Source of the DNA: an uncultured Sphingomonadales bacterium
GTDB lineage: Bacteria > Pseudomonadota > Alphaproteobacteria > Sphingomonadales > Sphingomonadaceae
Assembly: GCA_903858875.1 (NCBI GenBank)
Contig: CAIOKP010000121.1
Location: 1 to 47,959 of the forward strand
Reading direction: 5' to 3'
Length of the DNA: 47,959 nt
Shown here: positions 1-6,177 of the stretch, in pieces
Layout: each line of letters begins with the position of its first letter
Position numbering within the stretch: position 1 is the stretch's first letter
Made by a program: the position numbers and the translations under genes
The notes under the pieces: model-generated
What the model was told of the DNA's origin: nothing
Databases searched by the model: none
Seen by the model: the letters and a program-made list of their open reading frames with translations, nothing else

Positions 1-159
1 CTGCCGCTGCTGGGACCGGATTGGGCCTTCGCCTGGCAGGTCAATGCCCCGCAGATCACCACGTTCTACTTCTCCGTTGGCGAAAGTGCGGTCGGGGATT
101 GCCGCCGAATGCTGCCTTCGCCGCAGCATCATAAAGGCAGATCCGGCCATCGGCCATGA
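1..159 (+). pseudogene. 3' fragment of a YmfQ/Mu gp48-family phage tail protein, cut by a rearrangement
   Basis: Frame 1 of the plus strand is open from the window edge to a TGA at 157-159. Its first 33 or so residues read like the C-terminal part of the YmfQ/DUF2313 (Mu gp48) tail or baseplate family: a W-x-F-x-W-x-V-x-A segment followed by F-x-x-G-E-S-x-x-G-D. The family normally continues into L-R-R and a short conserved tail ending near A-P-A-H; here the text turns into unrelated residues after GD, at about base 93-99. The minus-strand GTA-like tail gene breaks at the same place. I infer a joined remnant of a second phage. The 5' end lies outside the window, and the family call rests on remembered motifs. 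Confidence 0.6.
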
Positions 160-1279
160 TCCACCACCACGGCTCGCCAATCTGGAACCGGACAGCACAA
201 CCGGCGCCGACCATGATTTGCGCGAATGCCGCCGCGACCGATTGCTGCCACGCCATCGCGGTGCCGTTCGCGGGCGACATCAACGTCGAGGGCGGGCTCC
301 ACCCGGTCAACGCCGCGTCGCCATTGGCCGCCAGCTGTTGCCATGCGGCGGGGCAATTCTGCGCCAAAACCTCATACGACAGCGATGCGATTGGCGACAG
401 GCCCGCCGCATGGCATCCGGCAAAGAACGCCGTGTGCCAAGCTCGCGCTGGCGTACACAGCGGATCCCCCGCCCCGCCGACCACAAACCCGCTGCCCGAT
501 GAGGCAAGGCGGAAATAATGGCTCATCCCAACGTAGTGCAGGACGCTGCCCCGATACCCCAATTGCCGGATGGAGCGGATCAGCCGGGCCGGTGTCTGGT
601 TGACGCAATCATCATAGGCCGTCGCCATCGCCAGCCCATGCGGCGGCACAAACACATTGCCGATCTTCAGCATGGCGTTGTCGCCAGAACATTGGATCCC
701 GCTCAATTCCACCCACGCATCGACCGGGCTGGCCAGCGCCGTGGTGGAACCGGCCGCATAGCCCGGCGGCACCAGCGAGATGAACATCTGGTCGATATCG
801 GAAGGATAGACCGGATCGGCGCCCGATCCCGCCGCCCAACCGCCAAACAGGCTGGAAAACGGCAGGACGATTTGGGCATCCACATTGGTGCCGCTGGCGA
901 AATTCCACAGCCGGACATACCAGGTATGCGGCGCGCCATTTGCATCGCGCCCGGTGATGGTCAGGGTCGGGCCATTGACCGCGTCGAGCGGCACGACCCC
1001 GTTCGATTGCCAACGGAACGAGAGCGTGGTGTGCGAATAGTCGCGGCGCGGCGCATAGCCGAGCAACGGATGATCGAGCGTATCGACGCTGTCCCAGATC
1101 AGCCCGGCCAAATCGCCCGCGGTCAGAAACGTGGCATCCACGCGCAAACCATCGGCGGCATTCGTCACAACCGAGGCCATCATCGGCCGGGGAAAGTTCA
1201 CGGTCCAAAAACGCGGATCGAACCGCTGGATCCAATCGGTTTCCTGCCCTTTGTGGGCAGAGGTAAGCCAGAAGGCCAT
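56..1279 (-). CDS. GTA/phage tail protein with TIM-barrel domain, C-terminally truncated
   Basis: This 407-residue product begins MAFWLTSAHKG and matches what I remember of the long tail protein that follows the tape measure gene in sphingomonad GTA-like clusters (DUF2460-like or 'non-contractile tail sheath' N-terminal domain, then a TIM-barrel domain). The N-terminal domain covers about residues 1-200 (F-D-P-R-F-W-T-V, then P-P-G-Y near 185); the barrel starts near residue 215 and is still in progress at the end. Family members are usually several hundred residues longer. The last dozen residues, after A-A-F-G-G-N-P, are basic and unlike the family and are read from foreign sequence, so the gene is broken near base 95. 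It starts 17 bp after the tape measure stop, in the same operon. Confidence 0.65.
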   Translation of the reverse strand: MAFWLTSAHKGQETDWIQRFDPRFWTVNFPRPMMASVVTNAADGLRVDATFLTAGDLAGLIWDSVDTLDHPLLGYAPRRDYSHTTLSFRWQSNGVVPLDAVNGPTLTITGRDANGAPHTWYVRLWNFASGTNVDAQIVLPFSSLFGGWAAGSGADPVYPSDIDQMFISLVPPGYAAGSTTALASPVDAWVELSGIQCSGDNAMLKIGNVFVPPHGLAMATAYDDCVNQTPARLIRSIRQLGYRGSVLHYVGMSHYFRLASSGSGFVVGGAGDPLCTPARAWHTAFFAGCHAAGLSPIASLSYEVLAQNCPAAWQQLAANGDAALTGWSPPSTLMSPANGTAMAWQQSVAAAFAQIMVGAGCAVRFQIGEPWWWIMADGRICLYDAAAKAAFGGNPRPHFRQRRSRTW

Positions 1280-1296
1280 AAGATTATCCGCCTATA

Positions 1297-1902
1297 TCAG
1301 GATTGACTGAGTGCGCGGCGCACCGCGCTGGCGACCTGTCGGCTGGAACGTTGCAGCGATTGTCCGGCGTCGCTGCCTGCGGGCGCGTTGATATTGATCG
1401 ACATCCGCACATCGCGCGAACCGCCATTCAACGACCCGTTCGACGCCACCGCCCCCGCCGATGTGGGTACGAACATTTCTGGCCCCCGTTCACCGACCAG
1501 ATAGGCCTGCCCTGGCGACACCGGCCCACCTGTCGCCCGCCCCGGCAGGCCAAGGATCGAGCCGAGCATGCTGCTGATTGCCGATCCGCCAGACCCGCCC
1601 GCCGTGCCGGTCGAGCCGCCGAACAGGCTGCTGGCGACTTGCGCCGCGATATCGGAAATCGCGCTGAGCGCCGTGGTGCGCAGGTCCGTAAAGCCGGTCG
1701 CACCGTTTTTCAGCGCCTTGCTCAACCCCGTATCGAGCGCGTCGCCGGCTTGGGTAAAACCGGGCAACAAGGTCGAATCGAGACTGCTGCGGATTGTGGT
1801 AATATCCTGCGAAAAGCCCTGCGTGCTGGCGCGCACGTCGATCATCAGGCTCTGCACCGTATTGTTGCCCGATGCGCCGGACGAACTAGTGTTGGGGGTC
1901 AT
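1297..1902 (-). CDS. Short phage tail tape measure protein (GTA g11-like)
   Basis: This 201-residue protein carries the motif Y-L-V-G-E-R-G-P-E-M-F-V-P at about residues 132-144, typical of the C-terminal part of tape measure proteins of lambda-like and GTA tails. The N-terminal half is Ser/Thr/Ala-rich and likely helical; a Gly/Ser-rich linker lies near residues 93-115. The tape measure sets tail length, and 200 residues implies a very short tail, as in Rhodobacter GTA g11 (about 220 residues). Its start overlaps the chaperone gene stop by 17 bp, suggesting translational coupling. Function is assigned from the motif and from position after the g9, g10 and chaperone genes. Confidence 0.8.
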   Translation of the reverse strand: MTPNTSSSGASGNNTVQSLMIDVRASTQGFSQDITTIRSSLDSTLLPGFTQAGDALDTGLSKALKNGATGFTDLRTTALSAISDIAAQVASSLFGGSTGTAGGSGGSAISSMLGSILGLPGRATGGPVSPGQAYLVGERGPEMFVPTSAGAVASNGSLNGGSRDVRMSININAPAGSDAGQSLQRSSRQVASAVRRALSQS

Positions 1903-2101
1903 GGTCGCTCTCCATCATGCGGTTCATTTCGGCGCGGCTGAGCGGCTGGGCCGAAGGCTGTGGATCGGGCGCGAGGATGGCGGCCAGTTCGGCGGGCGTC
2001 GCCGCCCAGAATTCCGCTGGACGCCATCCCAACAGGCGTGCGGCGAGCGCCGATAGCCGCCGTGCGCCCGCACCAAAGCTCTGATCGCCCGCGCCGGTCA
2101 T
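1886..2101 (-). CDS. Phage tail assembly chaperone, small (GTA g10.1-like)
   Basis: A 71-residue protein starting MTGAGDQSFG. The ATG at 2099-2101 overlaps the TGA of the g10-like gene as ATGA, which fixes the start; a longer reading in this frame has no coding character upstream. It contains L-L-G-W-R-P-A-E-F-W-A-A-T-P-A-E-L, the signature of the small tail assembly chaperones (TIGR02216-type) that lie between the g10 and tape measure genes in GTA clusters. These proteins bind the tape measure during tail assembly and are not part of the final particle. Size and position fit the family. Confidence 0.8.
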   Translation of the reverse strand: MTGAGDQSFGAGARRLSALAARLLGWRPAEFWAATPAELAAILAPDPQPSAQPLSRAEMNRMMESDHDPQH

Positions 2102-2424
2102 CCCGCGCCTTGCAGGATCTGTTCGAGCAAGGCGCGCAACGCAGGCGCCACGCCGGCCAGCCCGACCGCCATGATCGCCTCGCCCACCTTGTCGCGGGTC
2201 AGGCCTTCGCGGTTGGTCAGACAATGCCAGAACAGCGCGGTCAGTTCGGCGATGCGCAATTGTCCCGAAGCTGCCCGTTCGACCAGCGCGAACAAGGCGC
2301 CGAGTTCCTCCTCCGCCGCCACCAATGCGGCAAAGCTTGGGCGTAATACGCGTATCTCGCCCGCGATGATCAGGCTGGCCTCCCCCCGCCAGCGATTGGC
2401 CAGAGGTTCTGCGCCCTCGCTCAT
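2098..2424 (-). CDS. GTA-gp10 family tail protein
   Basis: A 108-residue protein beginning MSEGAEPLANRWRG, with the core of the GTA-gp10 family (Phage_TAC_11-type): a short beta N-terminus with a G-E-I-R-V-L-R-P-S-F stretch, then helices with E-E-E-L-G-A-L-F-A-L and a conserved L-F-W-H-C-L near residues 64-69. In the GTA cluster this gene follows the major tail protein and precedes the small chaperone; the role is in tail assembly. The start overlaps the major tail protein stop by 4 bp and the stop overlaps the next start as ATGA, so the three genes are translationally coupled. Confidence 0.8.
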   Translation of the reverse strand: MSEGAEPLANRWRGEASLIIAGEIRVLRPSFAALVAAEEELGALFALVERAASGQLRIAELTALFWHCLTNREGLTRDKVGEAIMAVGLAGVAPALRALLEQILQGAG

Positions 2425-2828
2425 GCAGCCACCACCGCGCCGGAGCTTTCGAGTTGCAAGGTGTAGCTGCGCTCGTTGTTGAAATCGCCGGCGTAGTCGA
2501 GCTTCTGGACGAGGAACTGCCCTTGCAACTTCTGGCCATCCTCAAAGCTCAGCTGGTAGGTGTCCAGCATGCCGGACAAAGCATTGGCGCGGATTTGACC
2601 CTCCGCCGCCGATCCCATGAATACTCCGGCGGCGCTGACCGAGATCTGGCGCGCGCCGGCCCCGGACAACAGGTCGCGCCAACCGGCGCTGTCCTTGGTG
2701 GTGATGACGATGGCCTGGCCCGCAATCGACATTTGCGTCGTGCGCAGGCCAGCCACGGTCTGGAAATTGGGCGGCGTGGCATCATCGGAAATCTTAAGCA
2801 GAAAGGCGGCTCCGGATTGGGCGGACAT
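2421..2828 (-). CDS. Phage major tail tube protein, TP901-1 family (GTA g9-like)
   Basis: A 135-residue protein starting MSAQSGAAFLLKISDD. It reads as the TP901-1/Phage_tail_2 major tail protein: L-L-K-I-S-D early on, then V-A-G-L-R-T-T-Q-M and, around residues 48-56, the D-S-A-G-W-R-D-L-L that corresponds to the family's S-x-G-W-R. The product polymerises into the tail tube. A Shine-Dalgarno-like AGGAG lies just before the start (2833-2837 on the plus strand reads ctcct). It is 24 bp downstream of the g8-like gene and overlaps the g10-like gene by 4 bp. Confidence 0.85.
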   Translation of the reverse strand: MSAQSGAAFLLKISDDATPPNFQTVAGLRTTQMSIAGQAIVITTKDSAGWRDLLSGAGARQISVSAAGVFMGSAAEGQIRANALSGMLDTYQLSFEDGQKLQGQFLVQKLDYAGDFNNERSYTLQLESSGAVVAA

Positions 2829-2852
2829 GATGGTTCTCCTGAAGGATGGGGG

Positions 2853-3242
2853 TCAGACGGCGATGGTGCGGAAACGGTATTCCAGCAGCACCGCGCGCGT
2901 GTTTTCGGCGCGCTGTTCGGCGCGGGATCGCATGAACTGGATAGTCACGATGCGAAATCCGGTCTGTGCGCGGGGCAGGTTGGCAACGCTGCTCTGGATC
3001 GCGGCGACCAGAGCGGCGGCGCTGTCCGGGGTGTCGCCGCGGCAATGCAGTTCCAGCGCGATACGGCTTTCGTAACCGGTCTCGGTCTTGGTGCTCCAAT
3101 CGATGCTGGCACTGGCCGCCAAGGTCAGCCACGGCAAGCTGGTGCGCGAGGGCACTTCCTCTGTCACCGAATTGAGCAGTGTCGCCACCGTCGGATCACT
3201 GGCGAGCCAGGCGATCAGCGCCGCGCGCAGAGGCACTTCCAT
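2853..3242 (-). CDS. Tail terminator/completion protein, DUF3168 family (GTA g8-like)
   Basis: A 129-residue protein starting MEVPLRAALIAWLASDPTV. The pattern of an N-terminal helix, P-S-R-T-S-L-P-W-L-T-L near residues 31-41, and the strand L-E-L-H-C-R-G-D-T at about 63-71 is that of DUF3168, the tail-terminator fold that caps the tail tube and joins it to the head connector. It sits between the connector region and the major tail protein, as g8 does in Rhodobacter GTA. Only 4 bp separate it from the stop of the preceding 62-residue gene. Confidence 0.8.
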   Translation of the reverse strand: MEVPLRAALIAWLASDPTVATLLNSVTEEVPSRTSLPWLTLAASASIDWSTKTETGYESRIALELHCRGDTPDSAAALVAAIQSSVANLPRAQTGFRIVTIQFMRSRAEQRAENTRAVLLEYRFRTIAV

Positions 3243-3246
3243 AGGC

Positions 3247-3435
3247 TCATCCCTTCTTCTTCATCAGGCTGGAGGTGAACAACGGCCAGACGAGGCTGGC
3301 ATCGCGCCAGCGCACCGGGTCCTGATGGCTGGCCAATTGCGCGGATCGGGCTTGTGCCTCGGCCAGCGCCGCCGCCTGCTGCGCCAATTGCGTGACCAGG
3401 TCGTCGAGGCTGGGCGATGGTTGGGCGGTAATCAT
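3247..3435 (-). CDS. Hypothetical 62-residue protein at the GTA g7 position
   Basis: The ATG at 3433-3435 overlaps the TGA of the connector gene as ATGA, which supports this start and shows the frame is real. The product begins MITAQPSPSLDDLV and is mostly one Ala/Gln/Leu-rich helix (about residues 9-36) that could form a coiled coil, followed by a W-R-x-x-S-L-V-W-P segment and a basic end K-K-K-G. It lies exactly where g7, the head-tail adaptor or stopper, lies in Rhodobacter GTA, but it is much shorter than such adaptors. I do not recognise the family; a reduced or alternative adaptor is an inference from position only. Confidence 0.7.
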   Translation of the reverse strand: MITAQPSPSLDDLVTQLAQQAAALAEAQARSAQLASHQDPVRWRDASLVWPLFTSSLMKKKG

Positions 3436-4061
3436 GCCAAGCGCAGCCGACGCCACGGCCGCCACAGCGCCGAGACGGTCGCCGGCGGCAAAGCATCGGC
3501 CAGCCCGGTATCGCGATTGCGATACTGATAGGCCGCCAAACGCATGACCCCATGGCGCAACGGTTCGGGCAGAGTGGTCCAATCGCTGGCCATGCCGGCC
3601 GTAAATTGCACCACGCCACGGTTCAGCTCGACCGGATTGTTGACGCGAATGGCGCAACTGCCATCGGCATCCAGCCGTATTTCATATTCGTCAGGCGTCA
3701 TGTTCGTGCGCGTGCCATCGGGCAACAGGCCCTGCACCGACACCACACCGGTCACTGGCCGCGTATCCAGCGTGTAAAAACCGGGGCGGCGCATCGCCAA
3801 CCGCCAATCGGCGGGATAGGTGCGGGTTTGCCATTCCATCGGCCCCGGAATCGGTCGCCGGTCGGTGGGCAGCGGAATGTTTTCCTCGGCGGTGCAGGCC
3901 AACGGCATCATTCCGATGAAGTCGGCGCAGACATCCAGCGCGGTCGCCAGCAAAGCGGACAGGCCGGTATCGTCCACTGTGGTGGTGATGCCGAGCCAAT
4001 CCTTTAATTCGGCCAGCGCGGATGGTGGCAGCACCGCCTTCGTGACGATTACCTGCATCAT
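3432..4061 (-). CDS. Head-tail connector protein (GTA g6 / phiE125 gp8-like)
   Basis: A 209-residue protein starting MMQVIVTKAVLPPSALAELK. The first 50 residues carry the head-tail connector signature, 'L-x-x-L-K-D-W-L-G-I' followed by a helix with L-L-A-T-A-L-D-V-C-A-D-F-I-G. A middle beta domain (about residues 85-150) has L-D-T-R-P-V-T-G-V-V-S-V and I-R-V-N-N-P, and the last 50 residues hold a helix with V-M-R-L-A-A-Y-Q-Y-R-N-R-D. This is the phiE125 gp8/TIGR02215 type that attaches under the portal. It is the first gene after the intrinsic terminator that follows the capsid gene. The second Met is an alternative start. Confidence 0.8.
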   Translation of the reverse strand: MMQVIVTKAVLPPSALAELKDWLGITTTVDDTGLSALLATALDVCADFIGMMPLACTAEENIPLPTDRRPIPGPMEWQTRTYPADWRLAMRRPGFYTLDTRPVTGVVSVQGLLPDGTRTNMTPDEYEIRLDADGSCAIRVNNPVELNRGVVQFTAGMASDWTTLPEPLRHGVMRLAAYQYRNRDTGLADALPPATVSALWRPWRRLRLA

Positions 4062-4082
4062 GGCGGTCTCCGTATGTTGTGC

Positions 4083-4125
4083 AGGGAAAAAGACGCCCGC
4101 GCCGCAGGGGATGCGGCGCGGGCGT
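4083..4125 (-). terminator. Intrinsic terminator after the capsid gene
   Basis: On the minus strand a perfect 14-bp GC-rich stem (plus-strand arms 4093-4106 and 4112-4125) with a 5-nt loop is followed by a T-run, seen on the plus strand as gggaaaaaga at 4084-4093. It lies between the capsid stop and the connector start. A leftward transcript would be cut here unless read-through or a local promoter supplies the tail genes. Confidence 0.8.
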
Positions 4126-4177
4126 GCGAAGTGCCCGGGGAAATGGGGAACATATCGCCCCGGGTGGGAGGGACGCC

Positions 4178-5332
4178 TTAGGAAGCCGCGATCTTCAGGA
4201 CCTTGATCGCGTCGCTGTCGAGAACCTGACCACCGATGCGCTTGGTGGCGTAGAAGTTCACAAACGGCTTGTTGCTGAACGGATCGCGCAGGATGCGGGT
4301 GCCGAACCTTTCGGTGATCAGATAGCCGTTGTTGAAGTTGCCGAAAGCGACCGGGAAAGCGCCCGGTGCGATGTCGGGCATATCGGCGGCTTCGACCACC
4401 GGATACCCCAGCAAGCGATCCGGCTGGCCTTCCATGATGGCGGGCTGCCAGATATAGGCGCCCATCGCGTCCTTGACCTTGCGGATCTGGGCGATGGTAT
4501 TGGCATTCATCACCCAGCTTGCGCCCTGGCGATGGCCGGGCTTCAACGACATGACCATATCGATCAGGTGATCGTCGGGCTGTGCATCAAAGCCGTTGGC
4601 ATTGAGGCTGGCGATATACTGCAACGTGCCAAAGGGGCGCGCGGTGTCGTTGGCCGAACTGGTCGGCGCGGCAAGGAAGCCGAGCGGCTGATTAACGCCG
4701 GTGCCGCCGATAAAGGCCGCACCCTCTGCCCGGGCAAATTCGACCGCGATTTGATCGGCCAGCCAGCTTTCGACGTCAAAGAAGGCGTCATCCAGCATAT
4801 GCTGCGTGGCCGACGGGTTGGCATAGAGGTCACCCGATGGCGGGATGATCTCGGCAAATTTGGGCGACGTGGAGTCGGCCCGCGCTGTGATTTCGCTGAC
4901 CCAGCCCGACACCGTGCCACCGATGCCGATCAACTTGCGATAGTCCGAAGTGCTGGTCTGCACGACCTGTGCGATGGCACGGATCGGGCTGATGCGCACC
5001 AAACGCTGGGCGATCTGCTGGTCGAGTTCGGTGGGGACGGCATAGCCGCCATCCGACAACGAAATCGTGCTCATCGACTTCATTTCGGCTTCGCGTCCGG
5101 CGCGCAGATAGCTGTCGACAAAGCCTTTCAATTCGACATTTTGCGCCGATGCGCCGCCCGTCAACATCGCCCGGCCGGCCCGCGCCGACGCCCGCGCCAG
5201 ATGCGACTTCACTTCCTCGACATCCGAACGCAACGCGCCGAGCGCTGCATCCGCCGCCTGCTGGCGAGCGACGATATCGAACGACGCGTCGAGACCGTCA
5301 CGCGTGTTTTCATTTTCCATGGGCATTTCCAC
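4178..5332 (-). CDS. Phage major capsid protein, HK97 family (GTA g5-like)
   Basis: A 384-residue HK97-fold capsid precursor. Residues about 1-75 form a charged helical delta/scaffold domain that the prohead protease would remove; the mature part has the family hallmarks S-D-G-G-Y-A-V-P-T-E-L (about 93-103), R-x-I-A-Q-V-V-Q-T-S-T-S-D-Y-R-K, G-W-V-S-E, G-T-G-V-N-Q-P-x-G-F-L, and near the C-terminus the P-domain strand R-D-P-F-S-N-K-P-F-V-N-F-Y-A-T-K-R-I-G-G. It is flanked by two strong intrinsic terminators, which is unusual for a gene inside a head operon. RBS GAAAGGTGGAA precedes the ATG. Confidence 0.93.
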   Translation of the reverse strand: MEMPMENENTRDGLDASFDIVARQQAADAALGALRSDVEEVKSHLARASARAGRAMLTGGASAQNVELKGFVDSYLRAGREAEMKSMSTISLSDGGYAVPTELDQQIAQRLVRISPIRAIAQVVQTSTSDYRKLIGIGGTVSGWVSEITARADSTSPKFAEIIPPSGDLYANPSATQHMLDDAFFDVESWLADQIAVEFARAEGAAFIGGTGVNQPLGFLAAPTSSANDTARPFGTLQYIASLNANGFDAQPDDHLIDMVMSLKPGHRQGASWVMNANTIAQIRKVKDAMGAYIWQPAIMEGQPDRLLGYPVVEAADMPDIAPGAFPVAFGNFNNGYLITERFGTRILRDPFSNKPFVNFYATKRIGGQVLDSDAIKVLKIAAS

Positions 5333-5341
5333 CTTTCACAC

Positions 5342-5362
5342 AAAAAAACCGCCCAAAGGCGG
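5342..5362 (-). terminator. Intrinsic terminator between protease and capsid genes
   Basis: On the minus strand the sequence reads CCGCC-TTTG-GGCGG followed by seven T residues (plus-strand arms 5349-5353 and 5358-5362, A-run 5342-5348). This 5-bp GC stem, which can be extended by flanking pairs, with its T-tract is a textbook terminator. It sits 10 bp upstream of the capsid start, leaving no room for a new promoter between it and the gene, so capsid mRNA must come from read-through or anti-termination. Confidence 0.75.
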
Positions 5363-5398
5363 CCGGAACGAGGGTATTTCGAAACTTGAGAAAACCGG

Positions 5399-5872
5399 TC
5401 AGGCGACCATGTGGACACGGGCGCCATGCTGCATCGGATGAGTCACCAGGCTGACCTCCAGCAGGTCGATATCGCGCAATTCGCGCCCCTGGCTGTCGCG
5501 GGTAAAGCTGCGGGCGCGGTATCCGAACGACAGGCCGGTCACCTTGCCCGCCTTGAGCGCGGCCGCGGCCCCGCCCGCCGGGTTGTCGATCTTGGCGATC
5601 ACGCGCAACCCGTGCGGATCTTCGCTCGCCCGTTCGACCCAGCCGATGCGCTGTTCGGGATGGTGTTGCCAATAGAGCGGTAATGGCCCTTGTCGGGCCT
5701 GTTCGCGCTCGGTCAACGTGCGGGCAAAGGCGCCGGGCCGAATGGTATCGCGCCCGGCATCCCGCTTGTCGAACAGAGCGGCATATCCGGCAAAGCGCAG
5801 CGTCCCATCCGCCGGATCATCCGCCGGATCATCCGTTGGCGCGTCGACAAACGCGGTCTCGGCCGCGCTCAT
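5399..5872 (-). CDS. HK97-family prohead protease (GTA g4-like)
   Basis: A 157-residue serine protease that cleaves the capsid delta domain during head maturation. The start is the ATG at 5870-5872, overlapping the preceding stop as ATGA. Family features visible: F-A-G-Y-A-A-L-F-D near residue 27, I-R-P-G-A-F-A-R-T-L, the catalytic His region L-Y-W-Q-H-H-P (about 67-73), and the Ser region G-L-S-F-G-Y-R-A-R (about 113-121), followed by D-L-L-E-V-S-L-V-T-H-P-M. A short tandem D-D-P-A repeat (about residues 14-22, bases 5805-5835) sits in the N-terminal arm. It is separated from the capsid gene by an intrinsic terminator. Confidence 0.9.
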   Translation of the reverse strand: MSAAETAFVDAPTDDPADDPADGTLRFAGYAALFDKRDAGRDTIRPGAFARTLTEREQARQGPLPLYWQHHPEQRIGWVERASEDPHGLRVIAKIDNPAGGAAAALKAGKVTGLSFGYRARSFTRDSQGRELRDIDLLEVSLVTHPMQHGARVHMVA

Positions 5873-6177
5873 TTCAGCAATTCCATCGTGCCCGACCGCA
5901 TGGCGATCCCAACCAGCAGCGCCGCCATAATCCCGCGCACCGCCCATTCGATCACCGCCCGCCACACGCCGCGCTTGGCATCGCGCCACGCCCGCAACAA
6001 TTCGCGCAGCTCCGACAGATCATCGGGCGCGCCTGCATCGCTCAACCCCATCCGGGCCAGCATTCGCGTCGCGCCCAACTCGCTCGCCTCCTCGACGATG
6101 GCACGCAGCGTGACGATATCGCTGCCTTGCCCCACCTCCTGTGCCATTAATCGCGCCAGCATATCCTCGCGTTTCAT
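5869..6177 (-). CDS. DUF6127-like protein with C-terminal membrane segment
   Basis: A 102-residue protein starting MKREDMLARLMAQEVG. I recall this as the DUF6127 type found between portal and protease in sphingomonad GTA-like clusters; no function is known to me. Residues 1-70 are charged and helical (D-L-S-E-L-R-E-L-L-R-A-W-R-D-A-K-R-G), and about 72-95 form one hydrophobic segment (W-A-V-R-G-I-M-A-A-L-L-V-G-I-A-M) predicted to span the membrane. It overlaps its neighbours on both sides by 4 bp (ATGA), so it is co-translated with portal and protease. A membrane-anchored protein in a head module could tether assembly, but that is inference. Confidence 0.8.
   Translation of the reverse strand: MKREDMLARLMAQEVGQGSDIVTLRAIVEEASELGATRMLARMGLSDAGAPDDLSELRELLRAWRDAKRGVWRAVIEWAVRGIMAALLVGIAMRSGTMELLK

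Noticed and set aside
1886..2545. 219-codon leftward frame across the g10 region
   Set aside because: Only its last 71 codons are the chaperone; the upstream part is Arg/Gly-rich shadow of the g10-like and tail tube genes.
4079..5389. 436-codon rightward open frame opposite the capsid gene
   Set aside because: Antisense shadow; capsid motifs are clear on the minus strand.
5805..5836. Short tandem repeat in the protease gene as a phase-variable site
   Set aside because: Repeat unit keeps the reading frame (D-D-P-A) and has only two to three copies.
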